From the NCBI GenBank assembly GCA_029582265.1, contig CM055827.1, positions 4,387,423 through 4,451,422 on the forward strand: 64,000 bases of DNA, written 5' to 3'. Shown piece by piece: positions 1 to 11,400 of the stretch. This DNA is from Zoroaster sp. YZ-2022 (lineage: Eukaryota > Echinodermata > Asteroidea > Forcipulatida > Zoroasteridae). Every line of letters begins with the position of its first letter. Within the stretch, counting starts at the first letter, position 1. A model generated the notes under the pieces. It worked only from the letters and a program-made list of their open reading frames with translations, was not told the DNA's origin and searched no databases. Made by a program: the position numbers and the translations under genes.

Positions 1-919
1 TTTTTAATTAAGCCATTGTTAATTTTGTCTAACTATTGAACTGCCTGAAATTACGTGTCTTATATTACAAGACACTGAAAAAAAAACTGAATATAACATT
101 AATTTTGAGTGGTCAGAAAATTTAAACAAATTGCTAAATTTACATTGTTCACCTAATAATGCCAACAAATAGGAAATCAGTCATCTCGTCCCTCACAAAG
201 TAACCTTCCAAAAAGTCGCCCCTGGCAAAGTTGGCTCACTCTTTTTATTAAAGTCGCATCTTTAATACAAAGTAGTATCAGCAATGTCACTCTCTTGCAT
301 GACTTGCAAAGTCGCCCCACTACTATACAAGGAGCAAGAAAATAAATAAAGTATAAATAGTGTAATTCTTTCTAAAACAATTTTGTTGTGGAAACCTCCA
401 TAGTTGTAGTAAATTAAATTTCTGCAAACATTACCTTCAATGCTTCCACATGTATATAATAACATTTCACAGGTTGAGAATCTCTCTACATCTCTCAGGG
501 GTGACTTTGAGTGGGGGGCAAGATGTTCAGCATTCAATAAATAATGGCACCCCTATTCTTTTCGGCATACACAATCAATATTGCCTGAAATGTCAGCTAA
601 AATAAACAACAGACTGGATATTATACACTTAAAGATAATTATTAAAAGGTCACTTTCTGAGGTATGTCGACGGTGTTGTTGCACTTGAACTTGAAGGATT
701 AGTAAGTAGTAGTAACGCTAGTACTACCGCTAGAAACGTGCCGTGCTCCCTCCCTCGTCTCATGTTGCATTAATTCACGGAACCGGTGATGAGACAACAA
801 GTCCTCAACAACATCTCTGATAGGCACCGACATTCGATTCACAACGGATCAGCGGAATTCGGATTGGAATACCGCCGGCGCGACGCGGCTGCTACTTGTA
901 CTACTAGTACACGTATGTA
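1..919. other. AT-rich sequence without a recognisable gene
   Basis: I see no coding region, RNA gene or repeat family here. Short open frames exist on both strands but have no recognisable domain and no splice context that I trust. Confidence 0.5.
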
Positions 920-1129
920 CACTGAGCAAAAATATAAACGCCCCATGTTTCAACCTGACCCCCACCGTGTCCACATGCATGTCCATGATTGCCAGACGCC
1001 ACTATCGTGTTCTAACGGACAGTAATCTGTAGCATATTGAACAACAAAATGAATTTTGTATGATTTTGCAACCTCTAAGGCTAATAAAAGTTTCAAAGTG
1101 CCACATGGGGCGTTTATAATTTTGTTCAG
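920..1129. mobile_element. Short TA-flanked inverted-repeat element (mariner-like MITE)
   Basis: The two ends form an imperfect inverted repeat of about 27 bp, sharing AAAATATAAACGCCCCATGT on the left and its near-complement on the right (about 1103-1129). A TA dinucleotide flanks each end (918-919 and 1130-1131), as expected of the Tc1/mariner superfamily. At about 210 bp it has no room for a transposase, so it is non-autonomous. The superfamily is inferred from the TA target site only. Confidence 0.65.
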
Positions 1130-1426
1130 TATTTATTATTATAAGTAGTACTAGCGTGCCGTCCCGTACGATCAGTCACCCTTTTCCCGCCAAACATGTA
1201 CAATTTATAGACAAGGTATACAAGACTAAAGCTCAATTTTCGGCCAGGACGAAAATCGGCTCGATCTTCGTTGACGACTGTTGACGTCCTTTATATGAAA
1301 CTTATGTCTTCAATATATGAAAATGTCCATGTCTTCAATAATGAAATGTCCATGTCTTCAATATTTGAAGTTACGTCCATTATACAGAGGGCGCTGTTCA
1401 AAACTTTTATATTTGTGTTGGTCTTT

Positions 1427-1577
1427 TATATATGGTTTTGCTCTTAAATATATGAGTTTGCTCTTAAATATATGAGTTTGCTCTTATATATATGAGTTTG
1501 CTCTTAAATATATGAGTTTGCTCTTCTATATATGAGTTTGCTCTTCTATATTTAGTTTAGTCTTATATATTTGTACA
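1427..1577. repeat. AT-rich minisatellite, 20-bp unit
   Basis: About seven head-to-tail copies of a 20-bp unit close to GAGTTTGCTCTTAAATATAT, with small changes between units. Just upstream (about 1310-1370) a different short motif, GTCCATGTCTTCAATA, is also repeated two to three times. Confidence 0.8.
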
Positions 1578-1689
1578 TGCTCATTTAGTCATATACGGCA
1601 CCTCATACATGTATGTATCCATTCGAAAAGAAAGCAGATCTGTGAGCGGTTCTACTAAATAAGATACAATTTTATTAAATGACAAATTG

Positions 1690-2409
1690 GGAAAATTATT
1701 TTATCAATATACTCCAGATAATCTTTTCATGTATTTCTATATGTAGGCCCTAAATATAAACTGGTTCTGGATAGTTTAAACAAAATAAAAAGTAAAAATA
1801 TACTCTTGCATAGATTTTTAGGGGTTAATAAATTAGTTCATCAAATGGGTATTATTGATTCTAATTTATGTACCTTTTGTAATATGTTGGTTGAAGATGT
1901 TGAACATTTGTTCTGGAAATGTAATATTACGTCTCATTTTTGGCAGGATGTTCAATCCAGAATCCTCAATATGATTCCTCTTACTATGAAAGATGTTTTG
2001 TTGGGTATCCTTGATGTCAATACAGCCAAGTTCAATTTTGTTATTTTACAGGCTAAATATTTTATTTTTAGGGCCAGATGTAATGAGGTGAGGCCTAATA
2101 TCTCGGCTTTTATTAATTCATTGAAAGTTTGTCGTGATACTGAGAGACATATTGCTTTTAGGAACAATAAAATATCAAAGTGGAACAAAGATGGAGCTGC
2201 ATTGCACTATGATCTGTTGAGTCTTTGTTTAGACTGGATTGTGGTGCAATGATGTCCCATCTGTTCCGTGTTTATTTCAGAATTTTTTATATTTTTTTAT
2301 TTTTTTTTATATACTGTGTAATGTCCTTGTGTGTCTATATTTGTTTTATGATGCAATAAACGGCAGAACCTTATGGTTCTGTGGATTAAATTAAAAAAAA
2401 AAAAAAATT
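1690..2409 (+). mobile_element. 3' end of a 5'-truncated L1/Tx1-like LINE
   Basis: The segment ends in a poly(A) run at about 2393-2407 and contains only the last coding part of a non-LTR retrotransposon, so it is a typical 5'-truncated insertion. The upstream boundary is uncertain: coding similarity fades at about 1740. No target-site duplication could be read with confidence. Confidence 0.65.
1745..2252 (+). pseudogene. C-terminal reverse-transcriptase zinc-binding domain of a LINE
   Basis: The open frame ending at 2252 encodes the zinc-binding tail found after the reverse transcriptase in L1/Tx1-type LINEs: a leucine-rich lead-in (LHRFLG), then Cys-x2-Cys (CTFC), about 12 residues on a His (EHLFW), then Cys (KCN) and an aromatic HFW. 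The frame runs upstream without an ATG to about 1745. No RT, endonuclease or ORF1 is present, so the copy cannot be autonomous. The clade assignment is by general resemblance and the poly(A) tail. Confidence 0.7.
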
Positions 2410-3647
2410 TAAATAAAAAAATTAAAAAAAGCCTTATACTGCGTAAATCTGGAAAATTACAGTTCGTGCTTCTCCTTGACACGTGATCGTAAAGTTAACA
2501 AATCGACGTATTAAAATTTATTGTGTGAAAAGGTGCATTTTACATTTCCTATGGCTTCAGGTCAGAATCTGTGCTTAATAGAGTGATAATAATTATGATA
2601 AAAAATGAGACATAACTGGGAAATCTCCTTATGCGACTGTACCATCCAACTTGTTGAGATCCTTAAATAATTTATCTCGAATAAACGAGAAACTATTTTT
2701 ATAATAGTATTGTACTCAACTTGTAGCGGGGTAAGCTGCATTGACTTATTTTGGTCGCATTCAAAGAAAAACGATGAATTCGTAAAGGGTTCGGAGAAAA
2801 AGAAAGATTTCCCTTAAAGGGTTAATATCGTCACAACAGGGCATGGAAATCAGAGTGCTGGTTTTAGATTAACTCAGTGACTGTAAATAATTTCCCACGT
2901 GATAAGGTCATATTACCATTGCTGTTGCATAAATTAGCCAGTAATTTTCTGTCACTGTGCATGTGTTCATCGTAAACTAGGACACTGATTCTATGCCCTG
3001 TTCAAAGTCTGCTCTGATCGTGACGATAAATTTAAAAAGTAAAAGTGATTCCAGTTAATTACGATTGGTCGGAAATGAACCAAGGTATAAGCATATGAAT
3101 CTTGTTCAGCGAGATGCGCCATTTCCACAACATTAGGGGGTTTATTAAGACCCTTCCAATAATCGGATAAACAAACAAAAAATGATTTTTGGGAAATGTT
3201 CAGGATTTTTTCAAACGTAATATATTCAAAGTGACACAAAGGAAGTTGTCCAAATTTGATTGTAACTGGACTCAAAGTGTGTTTGTGGTGTGTTGGGGGA
3301 GGGGGCACACTTAAGGGTATGTGTAAATAAAAGGATTGACGCCTTTGGTGGAAGTAGAGTGCTAATAATTGCTACACATGCACACATTATTTCATGCACA
3401 GCATGTTTTTGAAACATGTATGAAGATATACAGTTTTTATTTTGTAATAGTCAAAACAGATGGAAGTTAATGTGTTCCTTTTTATTCACCGAAGCCAGAA
3501 TCGAAAAAAAAAATGCATTGGTGCTTGTGGCTACTTAATCATAGGGTTACAATTATGGATACGTAGATTTAAATTGCACAAATATGGTAATTGTATGTTT
3601 TGTGGAGCGTATAACCTCCACATGAATAAAAACAAATCCGCTCTTAT
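2410..3647. other. Intergenic sequence, nothing recognised
   Basis: No gene, RNA or repeat family recognised. Small open frames at 2991-3417 and 3460-3711 show no known domain. Confidence 0.5.
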
Positions 3648-3809
3648 CATGTACGTACACGATAACTGTCATTTCATGCTCCTTCGCTTCGCTCATACGC
3701 ATGAAAAATAGTTTCATTCTAATGGACGACATAATATTGACGCTGACACTATTTCTGATTTCATAATTCTTTATTATTCAGAGCATGGGAAACGGCCAGC
3801 TGTGACCGC
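3648..3809. repeat. Dispersed repeat block, copy at the 3' side of the DIRS element
   Basis: Positions 3672-3809 (138 bp) are repeated, with no difference that I can see, at 7302-7439 in the same orientation. The preceding 25 bp (about 3648-3671, containing TACACGATAACT) recur at about 14240-14265. The block includes the motif TCCTTCGCTTCGCTCAT. It has no coding content. Confidence 0.85.
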
Positions 3810-4084
3810 AGGGTTACACATGTTTGATTGTACAAAAGTTATTATTAATTGTTGTAAATAATTATTATTGATATAAATTAGTAAAATTTAGTAAATATAT
3901 AGTTAGTGAACTTCATTAGCCACCATTCTGCTCTACTTTAGAGCATTGCCCTTCAGGCTCCTCGGACAACTGTCCGTCTCGGTACTTCATCTCTTCTTTT
4001 CAATATTCCAATGCCTTCTGTATACACGTAATTCCTTTTACCGAGTTCCTGTAAATATCTGCTTTTTTTTTTTTTTTTTTTTAA

Positions 4085-4789
4085 ACTTTGAAGTAATCTT
4101 GAAACTTCCAATCTACGAGAAACTTCTCTTTTTACATATCTGTTTTTTTTTTTGCATTGTGGGTCTTCCAACGACCATGTTCCATAAGTAATTCTTCAGA
4201 TAGCCCTTTATTTATTACTGACCAAGTGTGACGCCCCTCCTGACCTCATGCTATGGAGTCCATATTTCTTTGGATCATCTATTCCGACCTGCTTAAGTGC
4301 GTCTAAGAACAATTCCCGGCATGTAGTATAGCTGAGAGGTCTTTGCGCGATGGGTTTATATGATTTTGTAGATGATTGATATGATAGAGCCGAACAGAGA
4401 AATTCATCCTGTCCGAACATTAGGTTGCATTTTGACATGTATCTATATAGAACTTGTACTGGAGAATAAAGGTCTTTAGTATCCGAAATGAACGTGGTGT
4501 AACCCTCTCTACACACGTCTGTTTTAGACCTTGGAATGTAGATTTCTACACCTCTACCGTCCGGCAATTGTTTTATATGGCTGGTCTTGAGTTGGGCCAT
4601 TTCATCATGCCTAAACAGAAGAGTGAATTTGAGTAAGATGTAGCGAGCCGTCCTCATTTGGATCAGGGAACTATCGGGATTTGCATATTTCTCCACTATT
4701 AATTTGACCAGATCTAAGGATAGTGGTTCTTTTTGATGCGGCGGTTTATGAAGTTTTCTCTTTTGCGCATTTAGGATATGTTGCACCAC
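4085..4789 (-). pseudogene. Tyrosine recombinase (integrase) of the DIRS element, frameshifted
   Basis: This is the phage-integrase-family enzyme that would insert the circular DNA copy. The frame 4789-4208 carries the first catalytic arginine region (LLFRHDEMAQL) and the HSMRSGG box with the His-x-x-Arg pair, then meets a stop. The expected C-terminal part, with a likely catalytic tyrosine in NRYVKREVSRRLEVS, continues in another frame at about 4171-4085. The R..HxxR..Y set is therefore present but split by a frameshift near 4170-4200. The copy is probably inactive unless the frameshift is an assembly error. Confidence 0.85.
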
Positions 4790-4903
4790 CTTTGAATATA
4801 GAGGGTTAGGTTTGGAATTGATTAATGAATGAAGCCATTTTAGGTTTTTGAATAATCTAATGCAAAAACGGAAAACAAAACAAAAAATGGATTAGATGAC
4901 ATG

Positions 4904-5310
4904 TTAATTACACTCATTCGTACAATCAATATAAAGTACACAAATATCGCCATGGAAGCTGTCCGACCCAAACAATGAATTCTTGTTCCTTCCTAGTTGT
5001 AGTATACCTGTGACCCCTGTACGGTAAAAGTTCCCTTTATCCAGACTATAGCAGGACCAGAGTAACGGCCAGAATGAAGAGGAAGGCCATAATGGGCAAA
5101 CTAAAGCCCCCTTTCCCTTACATAAATAAAGATGTCTAAGTACGCTTGGTATAATGACCACAGGGGGAACCAGGAGGCAGTTTTCCTTGGACCAATTCTG
5201 TGCGAAAGCGTCCACCCCGGCCGTTCATGGGTTCCAGAATCTTGAGAAGAATCTAGGTAATTTTGCATTGTAGTAAGACGCAAAACAGTCTACGGTAAGT
5301 GGGCCCCATA
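4904..5310 (-). pseudogene. Conserved DIRS region between RNase H and recombinase
   Basis: On the minus strand this part encodes a block typical of DIRS polyproteins just after RNase H: VDCFASYYN, then DAFAQNWS, LVPPV and CPLWPSSSFWPLLW. The function of this block is not firmly established. An in-frame TGA interrupts it between FSRFWNP and TAGVDAF, at about 5226. The two halves otherwise share one frame, so this is a single nonsense change rather than a rearrangement. Confidence 0.7.
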
Positions 5311-5334
5311 AATTGTTTATTACTTGAAGGAGTT

Positions 5335-7040
5335 TTATGATATTCCCCAATCATCAAGGTCTATAAGTCTACTGATAAGGTCTGCTTGTTCATTTTGGTT
5401 TCTGGGGATCCATTGTACGTCTAGTCTAACGTTGTTGTTAAGACATGTATTGAAAATGCTCACAGCTAGATTTTGTAATTCTGGTTTCATGCTTCCTGAC
5501 TCGACTATGTGAGCTGCGGATTGGCTGTCAGTGTAGATTTTTAACTGGGAGTCTGAAACTATTGGTAGAAAAGAACAAATCGCAAAATGTATAGTTTCCA
5601 GTTCTCGCCAAGTTGAGCTCTTTTTGGCCTCAATTTCGTTCCACTGTTTGTGGGCGGTGTGAAAATCGTTACAGATGATTGCACCTGAACCTATCGAACT
5701 AGCATCACAGCAGAAAATGTTAACCTTGTCAACTGCAAAAATGCGTCGTACATTCAACTCTGACATGATTCTTCCAAAAGTTAATCTCAGACTTACATAA
5801 TTCATCTAACCACGTGTATACATCTTCGTGATCAGCCTTTGCAATTTCAATCTGACAATGCCTGTCATTAATCTAGTGATATTACCACAAACTGGACCGA
5901 GGGAAATTATTTGCCCAACAAACTAATGTAGTTGTCTGATTTTAATGGGTTTAATTTGCTCAACATCATATATTGATTGTTTAATCTTGTCGATACGCCG
6001 TTGTAGGACCTGTAAGGTACCAGCTGTCGTGTCCCATTTCATGCCTAACCACTCAGTGCAGCTTGAGGGAGTCCAGCAACTCTTCTTGATATTATAGATC
6101 ACACCTGCTCGTAATAAATCATTACGTATGTGTTGGATACCTCCTTTGCTACTTGTAAATTTGATTCTTCACTCTCATAGGTATTACTAGGAATTACACA
6201 GAATCCGTCATCTAAGTAAACTGCTATAAGAATTCCGGCCGATCTCCAATGAGTTACCAGGGGCCTCAAGACTTTAGTGAACAAGTATGGGGCGGAAGCC
6301 AAACCAAAAGGGAGGACATTGAATTCAAAGTATCTGGTTACTCCTAATTCCCAAGAAAAACCAAGAAACTTTTGATAATCTACGTCAATGTCAACATGAT
6401 GATACCCGGATTTTAAATCAAATGTAATAATGTGAGCATTCTTCGACATAAATTGGAGACCAATTTTCCAATCATCCAACTTGAAGTATACCTTATTGAC
6501 AAACTTATTCAGGCTGCTCAGATCGAGAATCAATCTCTTTTTGTCTGAGGTTTGGCAGGCTACTGAAAGTGGGCTAACAATATATGATGGCTGGACCTTT
6601 TCTGTTATTCTGCCAGTTTGTAACAATTCGAGAATGGATTCAGACTTTAATGCAGATTTGTTGTTATGATATTTCATCGCCGGAGGTATTCTGACAAAAG
6701 GAATTGTATAACCTTGCTTAATGACTGACAATATCATCTCTGAGGTACCAATCTCTTTCCAAAATTGTAAACGCTCTCTAAGCCTCCCTTTAACCTTGAT
6801 TTCGTCTGTCTTTAACTCACTAAGATTACATGATTCGTAACCACATCGTACCTGTAATACGTCTTCGAATTTATTTTCAATGGCAGTGGACTTAAGCAAT
6901 GGTGTTGTTGGCCGTGCCACTGGAAGCTGCTGCTCCGCTACCTGGGGCTGATCTGATTGCCGACATGGGGGATGGTAGGGCTCTTTGTGCGACTGGGACC
7001 TGCCAAGGAATTCCTCTGGGATGGAAATTGCTGTAATCAA
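5335..7040 (-). pseudogene. Reverse transcriptase and RNase H of the DIRS element
   Basis: The frame 7040-6099 is the reverse transcriptase: a proline-rich start, then the RT core with LILDLSSLNKFV, TFDLKSGYHHV (first catalytic Asp), LPFGLASAPY and the YLDDG active-site box. Connection-domain residues (LGMKWDTTAG, QLHQFVGQI) continue in other frames through about 6098-5806. RNase H follows at 5805-5335 with FCCDASSIGSGA, an ELETIHFA box, YTDSQSA and a final NEQADLISR. RT is error-free from its start to past the catalytic box. Frameshifts between about 6100 and 5810 break the polyprotein. Confidence 0.85.
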
Positions 7041-7066
7041 TGGCTGCCAAAGCGTGTGCAGATGGT

Positions 7067-8027
7067 TTAGCTTTTAACAAAGAAGTAGGGACACTCTCGA
7101 GCCCAGTGTCCGGGCATCCTACAGGTGTAGCAAGCCCCAGCATTTGGCAAGCCTGAGCAGAAGGAAAACAAAAATACAAATCCGAACAGAAAAAACACAC
7201 TTATTGGAAGCGTTGCTTCATCAATTCAGCCAACACCCATGGTGTGACCTGCCGCTGTAGTGTTCCTGTTTATTATGTCCTCCAACCGAACAAAACCCCA
7301 TTTTCATGCTCCTTCGCTTCGCTCATACGCATGAAAAATAGTTTCATTCTAATGGACGACATAATATTGACGCTGACACTATTTCTGATTTCATAATTCT
7401 TTATTATTCAGAGCATGGGAAACGGCCAGCTGTGACCGCTTGAACTATGACAAAGATTATTGATGTAGGGCTTTAGTTTTTACCTCGAAAAAGATCACGG
7501 TTTGCAGAAAACGTCTTATACCCATCTTGGCTTCTTTGATCCGACGCTGCTCGTTTCTGTTTCTTTCTGTTCTCTATCTCCTTCTCGGCTGAATCCTCTG
7601 CTGCTGCGACTCTTTTTTGACCTTCTGGTGATATGCTGTTTTTCTCTCCTTTTTCTAGATGATGGATGGTTATCCAACCTGCTTTGCTCGAGTCTGCGAT
7701 TTGAATTTTCTTCTTTCTGTCCGCGATCAGTTCCTCCATTTCTTGGATGGCGTCGATAACTTTCTGGATATCATTCTTCTGTAGGATCGCTACCTTGACT
7801 TTTCCCCACTGGATTTCCAATTGCCCGCAGAAAGAAAACTGTGCTATGTTTCCTTGTTTTGAGAGCTTCTGAGACTCTAACTCGTTCCGGAGTTCTTTAA
7901 TTTTTGTATCGTCTTCGTTTTTTGCCGCGTTCGAAAAGGACTCGAACTTTCGATCGAAATAATTTTGAAACTTGTCGAATAGCAATTCGGTATTAACCCC
8001 AATGCTGGGTTCGTCTGTACTGGACAT
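7067..8027 (-). CDS. DIRS gag protein, predicted to be spliced
   Basis: The start is the ATG at 8027. The first 181 codons (8027-7484) match DIRS gag proteins: a coiled, charged N terminus (FDRKFESF), then KQGNIAQF, a LIADRKKKIQIAD segment and a basic C-terminal part ending DLFR. The frame then reads into a stop, but a GT donor at 7483 and an AG acceptor preceded by a pyrimidine-rich tract at 7153 would remove 331 bp. Joined across it, the frame continues in phase 1 as LPNAGA, the zinc knuckle CYTCRMPGHWAREC (CCHC) and a stop at 7067. Gag would coat the element's RNA. Splicing is my inference from sites, phase and the recovered knuckle. Confidence 0.7.
7153..7483 (-). other. Predicted spliceosomal intron inside DIRS gag
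   Basis: The minus-strand donor is CGAG/GTAAAAAC at 7484/7483. The acceptor is TTTTCCTTCTGCTCAG at about 7168-7153. Removal restores an open frame from the gag body into a CCHC knuckle. Most of the interval (7212-7439) is the dispersed repeat also found at 3672-3809 and 14143-14266. Confidence 0.6.
7212..7439. repeat. Dispersed repeat block inside the gag intron
   Basis: The left part (about 7212-7301) matches 14143-14235, sharing GCGTTGCTTCATCAATTCAG. The right part (7302-7439) appears identical to 3672-3809. The three loci suggest an ancestral block order left-middle-right, with the middle piece missing here. No terminal inverted repeats are visible. Confidence 0.8.
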
Positions 8028-8087
8028 TGTTTCTTGAAGTTAACGTCTAGCTACTATCGTTGTGTAACCCGACGGCCTGAACTGAAT

Positions 8088-8143
8088 TCTGTTGTAGGTT
8101 TTAATGGCACTTATGGCATTTGATCGTGCCCTGTGTGCCAATG
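8088..8143. repeat. Short repeat shared with 14.65 kb
   Basis: About 50 bp here, containing TGTAGGTTTTAATGGCACTT, recur at about 14655-14703 in the same orientation with a one-base difference. It lies upstream of the DIRS gag start, in the leader. This suggests that the 14.1-14.7 kb locus is a deleted relative of this element. Confidence 0.7.
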
Positions 8144-8400
8144 ACTGAATTCGGTTAGCTGTACTGGGAATGAGGTTAGCTGAAAGGAAAGAAAATATCC
8201 ATGGTGAAGTTGGGGGCGCCAGTAATCCTCCAGACATATGGTGTCACTAGTTTCCCACGAGGTCAGACCGTGTACCGTCAATTTAAGAGCCCGGGCTCCG
8301 CCGGCTGAGTTTGCAGGTCCGCATCCCTCCGGGTGATGTTACAGTGGCACATGTCCGGCCAATCCCCAACACCCCGTCCTTCACCATAAAATATGTGCAA

Positions 8401-8422
8401 CACCATCAAAATCAGGAGTTTA
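8401..8422. repeat. Left arm of an inverted repeat bracketing the I-group LINE
   Basis: CACCAT followed by AATCAGGAGTTTA. The complement of the same pattern lies at 13874-13896. About 19 of 22 positions pair by eye. The two arms sit immediately outside the LINE coding block. Confidence 0.5.
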
Positions 8423-8450
8423 CTATAAAGTTATATACAATAATATACAG

Positions 8451-11400
8451 TTATATATTAATATTACAGTTGTATATATATTTTATAACCTGGTAAGAAT
8501 TATGTTTTTGTCCCAGAAGATGTTTTAATGTCATTTGTGTATTTGATAGCTTGAGTTTTTTTTGAAGAATGTGTCTTTGGGTGTTATATTTAGGGCAATT
8601 AAGTAAAAAATGTTCAACGTTTTCGCGGGTATTACATAGTTCACATAATCCATCGGGGTGTTTGCCGATTTTATAGAGAAAGTCTTTTAGTGCTCTGCAT
8701 GTACCTAGACGTAATCGGTGTAGTATAACTTCTTCTCGCCGTTTCATTCCCCATGTTGAAAAGGTGAAAGAAAGGTCATAATCAGAATTTAGATAATGGT
8801 GGGATTTGGGAATTGTCTTTTTCCAATTTTCTTTGAGTTGGTTTTTAAGAATATGTTTAATTTCGTTATTTGATAGTGGAATATGGTAATCAATATAATT
8901 TTTCTGGGTGGCCGATTTGGCAATTTGGTCTACTTTTTCATTTCCCGCAATTCCACAGTGGCCGGGAATCCATTCGAAAATAACAGTGTTTCCTTGATGT
9001 TGAATATTAATTAAAATATGACGTATATCGCAAACAATTTTATTTTGTGGGATTGGTTTGGAAATGGCTTGAATGACGCTAAGACAGTCACTAAAAATAC
9101 ATGTGTGTAGAGGTTTGACGTCTTCAATCCATTCTAGTGCGAGTAGTATGGCAAAGAGTTCTGAAGAGAATATGGATATTCCGTTATTGAGTCTTGTATT
9201 TTTTATAATATTTTAATTGTGGGATATAAATTCCACATCCGACTGTATTCGAGGTAGGGTTATAAGAGCCGTCAGTATATATTTGAAGCGAGTTTTTCCA
9301 GATTGTATTAATGATTTCAGTACTAATATAGCATTTATGGTTGATATTAGATATGTGGGCCACTTGTGATAAAATGTCTGAAGATATGATAGGATTGTAA
9401 TAATGCCAGAAAGGGAAAGGATTTATTAGGGGAAAACGTTAAAAGAGTTAAAGGAGAATCTAGCTTCAAAAGGGGTATTATGGGGGGGGGGGGGGGTAAG
9501 GGTCCACTTAGCATAATAATATTTTTGCCAGTTGTCTTGTTTGAGGTAATGATTAGGATGATTTTTGTGAGCATTTATTTTTGTTCCATATAAGTTACAT
9601 AAAAATTTACGACGAAGGGAAAGAGGGGGGTCCCCACATGTAATTTGTAAAGAGCCGAACCTTGGATAGCTCCAGTGCATATTTTTAAAGCTTGATACTG
9701 TACACTGTCGAGTTTCAATTTTAATGAAGTGGACGCAGATTCAAATGCTTCGCATCCGTATTCAATTATCGGTTTTATAAGCGCTGTGTAAAGTTGGAAT
9801 AAGGTCTTGCAGTCGGCTCCCCAAGTACTGCCACTGATACACCTAAGAAGGTTAAGTTTCTTTTTACATCTATTAAGAATATAATCTATATGTTGTTTCC
9901 AGCTTAGTTTGCTATCAAATATAACTCCTAAAAATTTAGCAGATTGTTGGGTATGAATAGTGAGGTTCCGAAGACGTAATGAAATATTTGTATGTTTTTT
10001 GTTAGTGAAGAGAACTGCGATAGTTTTTGGTATAGATAATTTAAATCCCCATTTTTCGCACCATAAATTAATATTATTGAGACTTTGTTGAATTTTCTTT
10101 TCTATAAAAGTAACGTTTCTGTTAGATTTCCATATGGCAATGTCATCTGCATATTGTGAAATATTAACACCAGTAATATAATTAGTGATATCATTCACTG
10201 CAATATTGAATAAAGAGGCTTTATAACGTTTCCCTGGGGAACACCGTTCTCAAGTGTCCTTTCTTCCGAGAAAGAGTTGTTGATTCTAACTTGTATTTTT
10301 CTATTAGTGAGGAAATTATTTATCCAGTGTGTAATCCGACCATGTATACCCATATTCTGTAGTTTTATAATGACGCCTTTGCGCCATAGCATGTCATAAG
10401 CCTTTTCAATGTCGAGAAAAATGGCAAGAGTGCTTTCTTTATTTGCACGGGCTTTATTAATAGAGGATTCTAGATTGATGATGTGATCTTTTGTACATCG
10501 ACCTTTTCGAAAACCACTCTGATGATATGTAAAGAGGTTATTAGTTTCAAGATACCAGAATAATCGGGAAATGATTATACGTTCCATTAATTTACATAAA
10601 GTAGAGGTAAGTGCTATGGGTCTATATGATAGGGGATTGGAAGATACTTTCCCTGGTTTAAGAAGGGGAATAAGAATGGCATCTTTCCATTGTTCGGGGC
10701 ATTGGGAAGCGTACCAGATCATATTAAAGATGATAAGTAAATATTTACGGATTTTTATTGGGAGGTGTTTTATGACTCCATTGTTTATGCCATCTTTACC
10801 AGGGGCTGTACATTTGGAAGAGTCAATAGCATGGTTCAGTTCTTCGATATTGAGAGGTTCGTTGATGACACTATCATTATTGGAATTGATAGATAATTCA
10901 TTTTCAGCTTTTGTTTTAATATTAATAAAGGAAGGGCAATAATTATCTGTACTACTGACTTTTGCAAAATTATCTGCAAAGGCTTCAGCTTTATCTTTAT
11001 CAGTGATGGCATCGATGCCATTGTGTTCTAAAACAGGGATATTGTTTCTGGTGCGTGTTTTGTCGATTCGTTTAATCTTACTCCATACTTTTTTGGTGTT
11101 TGTTTGTGGATTAATTTCGTTACAAAATTTTTCCCAGTCCTTTTTCTTTTCTTTATTTATAGTTTTTCTAGCGATAGCGGAGGCTCTTTTATATTTTATT
11201 AAGTCTTCTGGAAGACGAGTTTTTCTTAATGTTTTTAAAGCATTCTTTTTATCTAGAATAGCCCGTTTACATTCATCATTCCACCATGTGTTTTTTTAAA
11301 TTGTGGTTAGGGTTAGTTTTTGGTATAGAATCGGCCATAGCTGATTCAAGTTGACATATGAAGTTTTTATATGTTTCGTCTATATTATTCGATTCGTTAG

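Larger units (their letters stand above)
3840..8240 (-). mobile_element. DIRS-type tyrosine-recombinase retrotransposon
   Basis: Reading the minus strand from 8240 downwards gives gag, reverse transcriptase, RNase H, a conserved linker region and a tyrosine recombinase. This is the DIRS order, with recombinase in place of a DDE integrase. All domains are recognisable, but the copy is interrupted by several frameshifts and at least one in-frame stop. Terminal repeats are not clearly visible, so both outer limits are approximate. The 138-bp direct repeat at 3672-3809 and 7302-7439 lies near the 3' side and inside gag; whether it belongs to the element or is separate is discussed under findings. 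Confidence 0.85.

Noticed and set aside
8205..8225. TGGCGCCCCCAAC-like primer-binding site near the DIRS leader (minus strand)
   Set aside because: DIRS elements do not use tRNA-primed LTR replication, and no LTR is adjacent. Probably chance.
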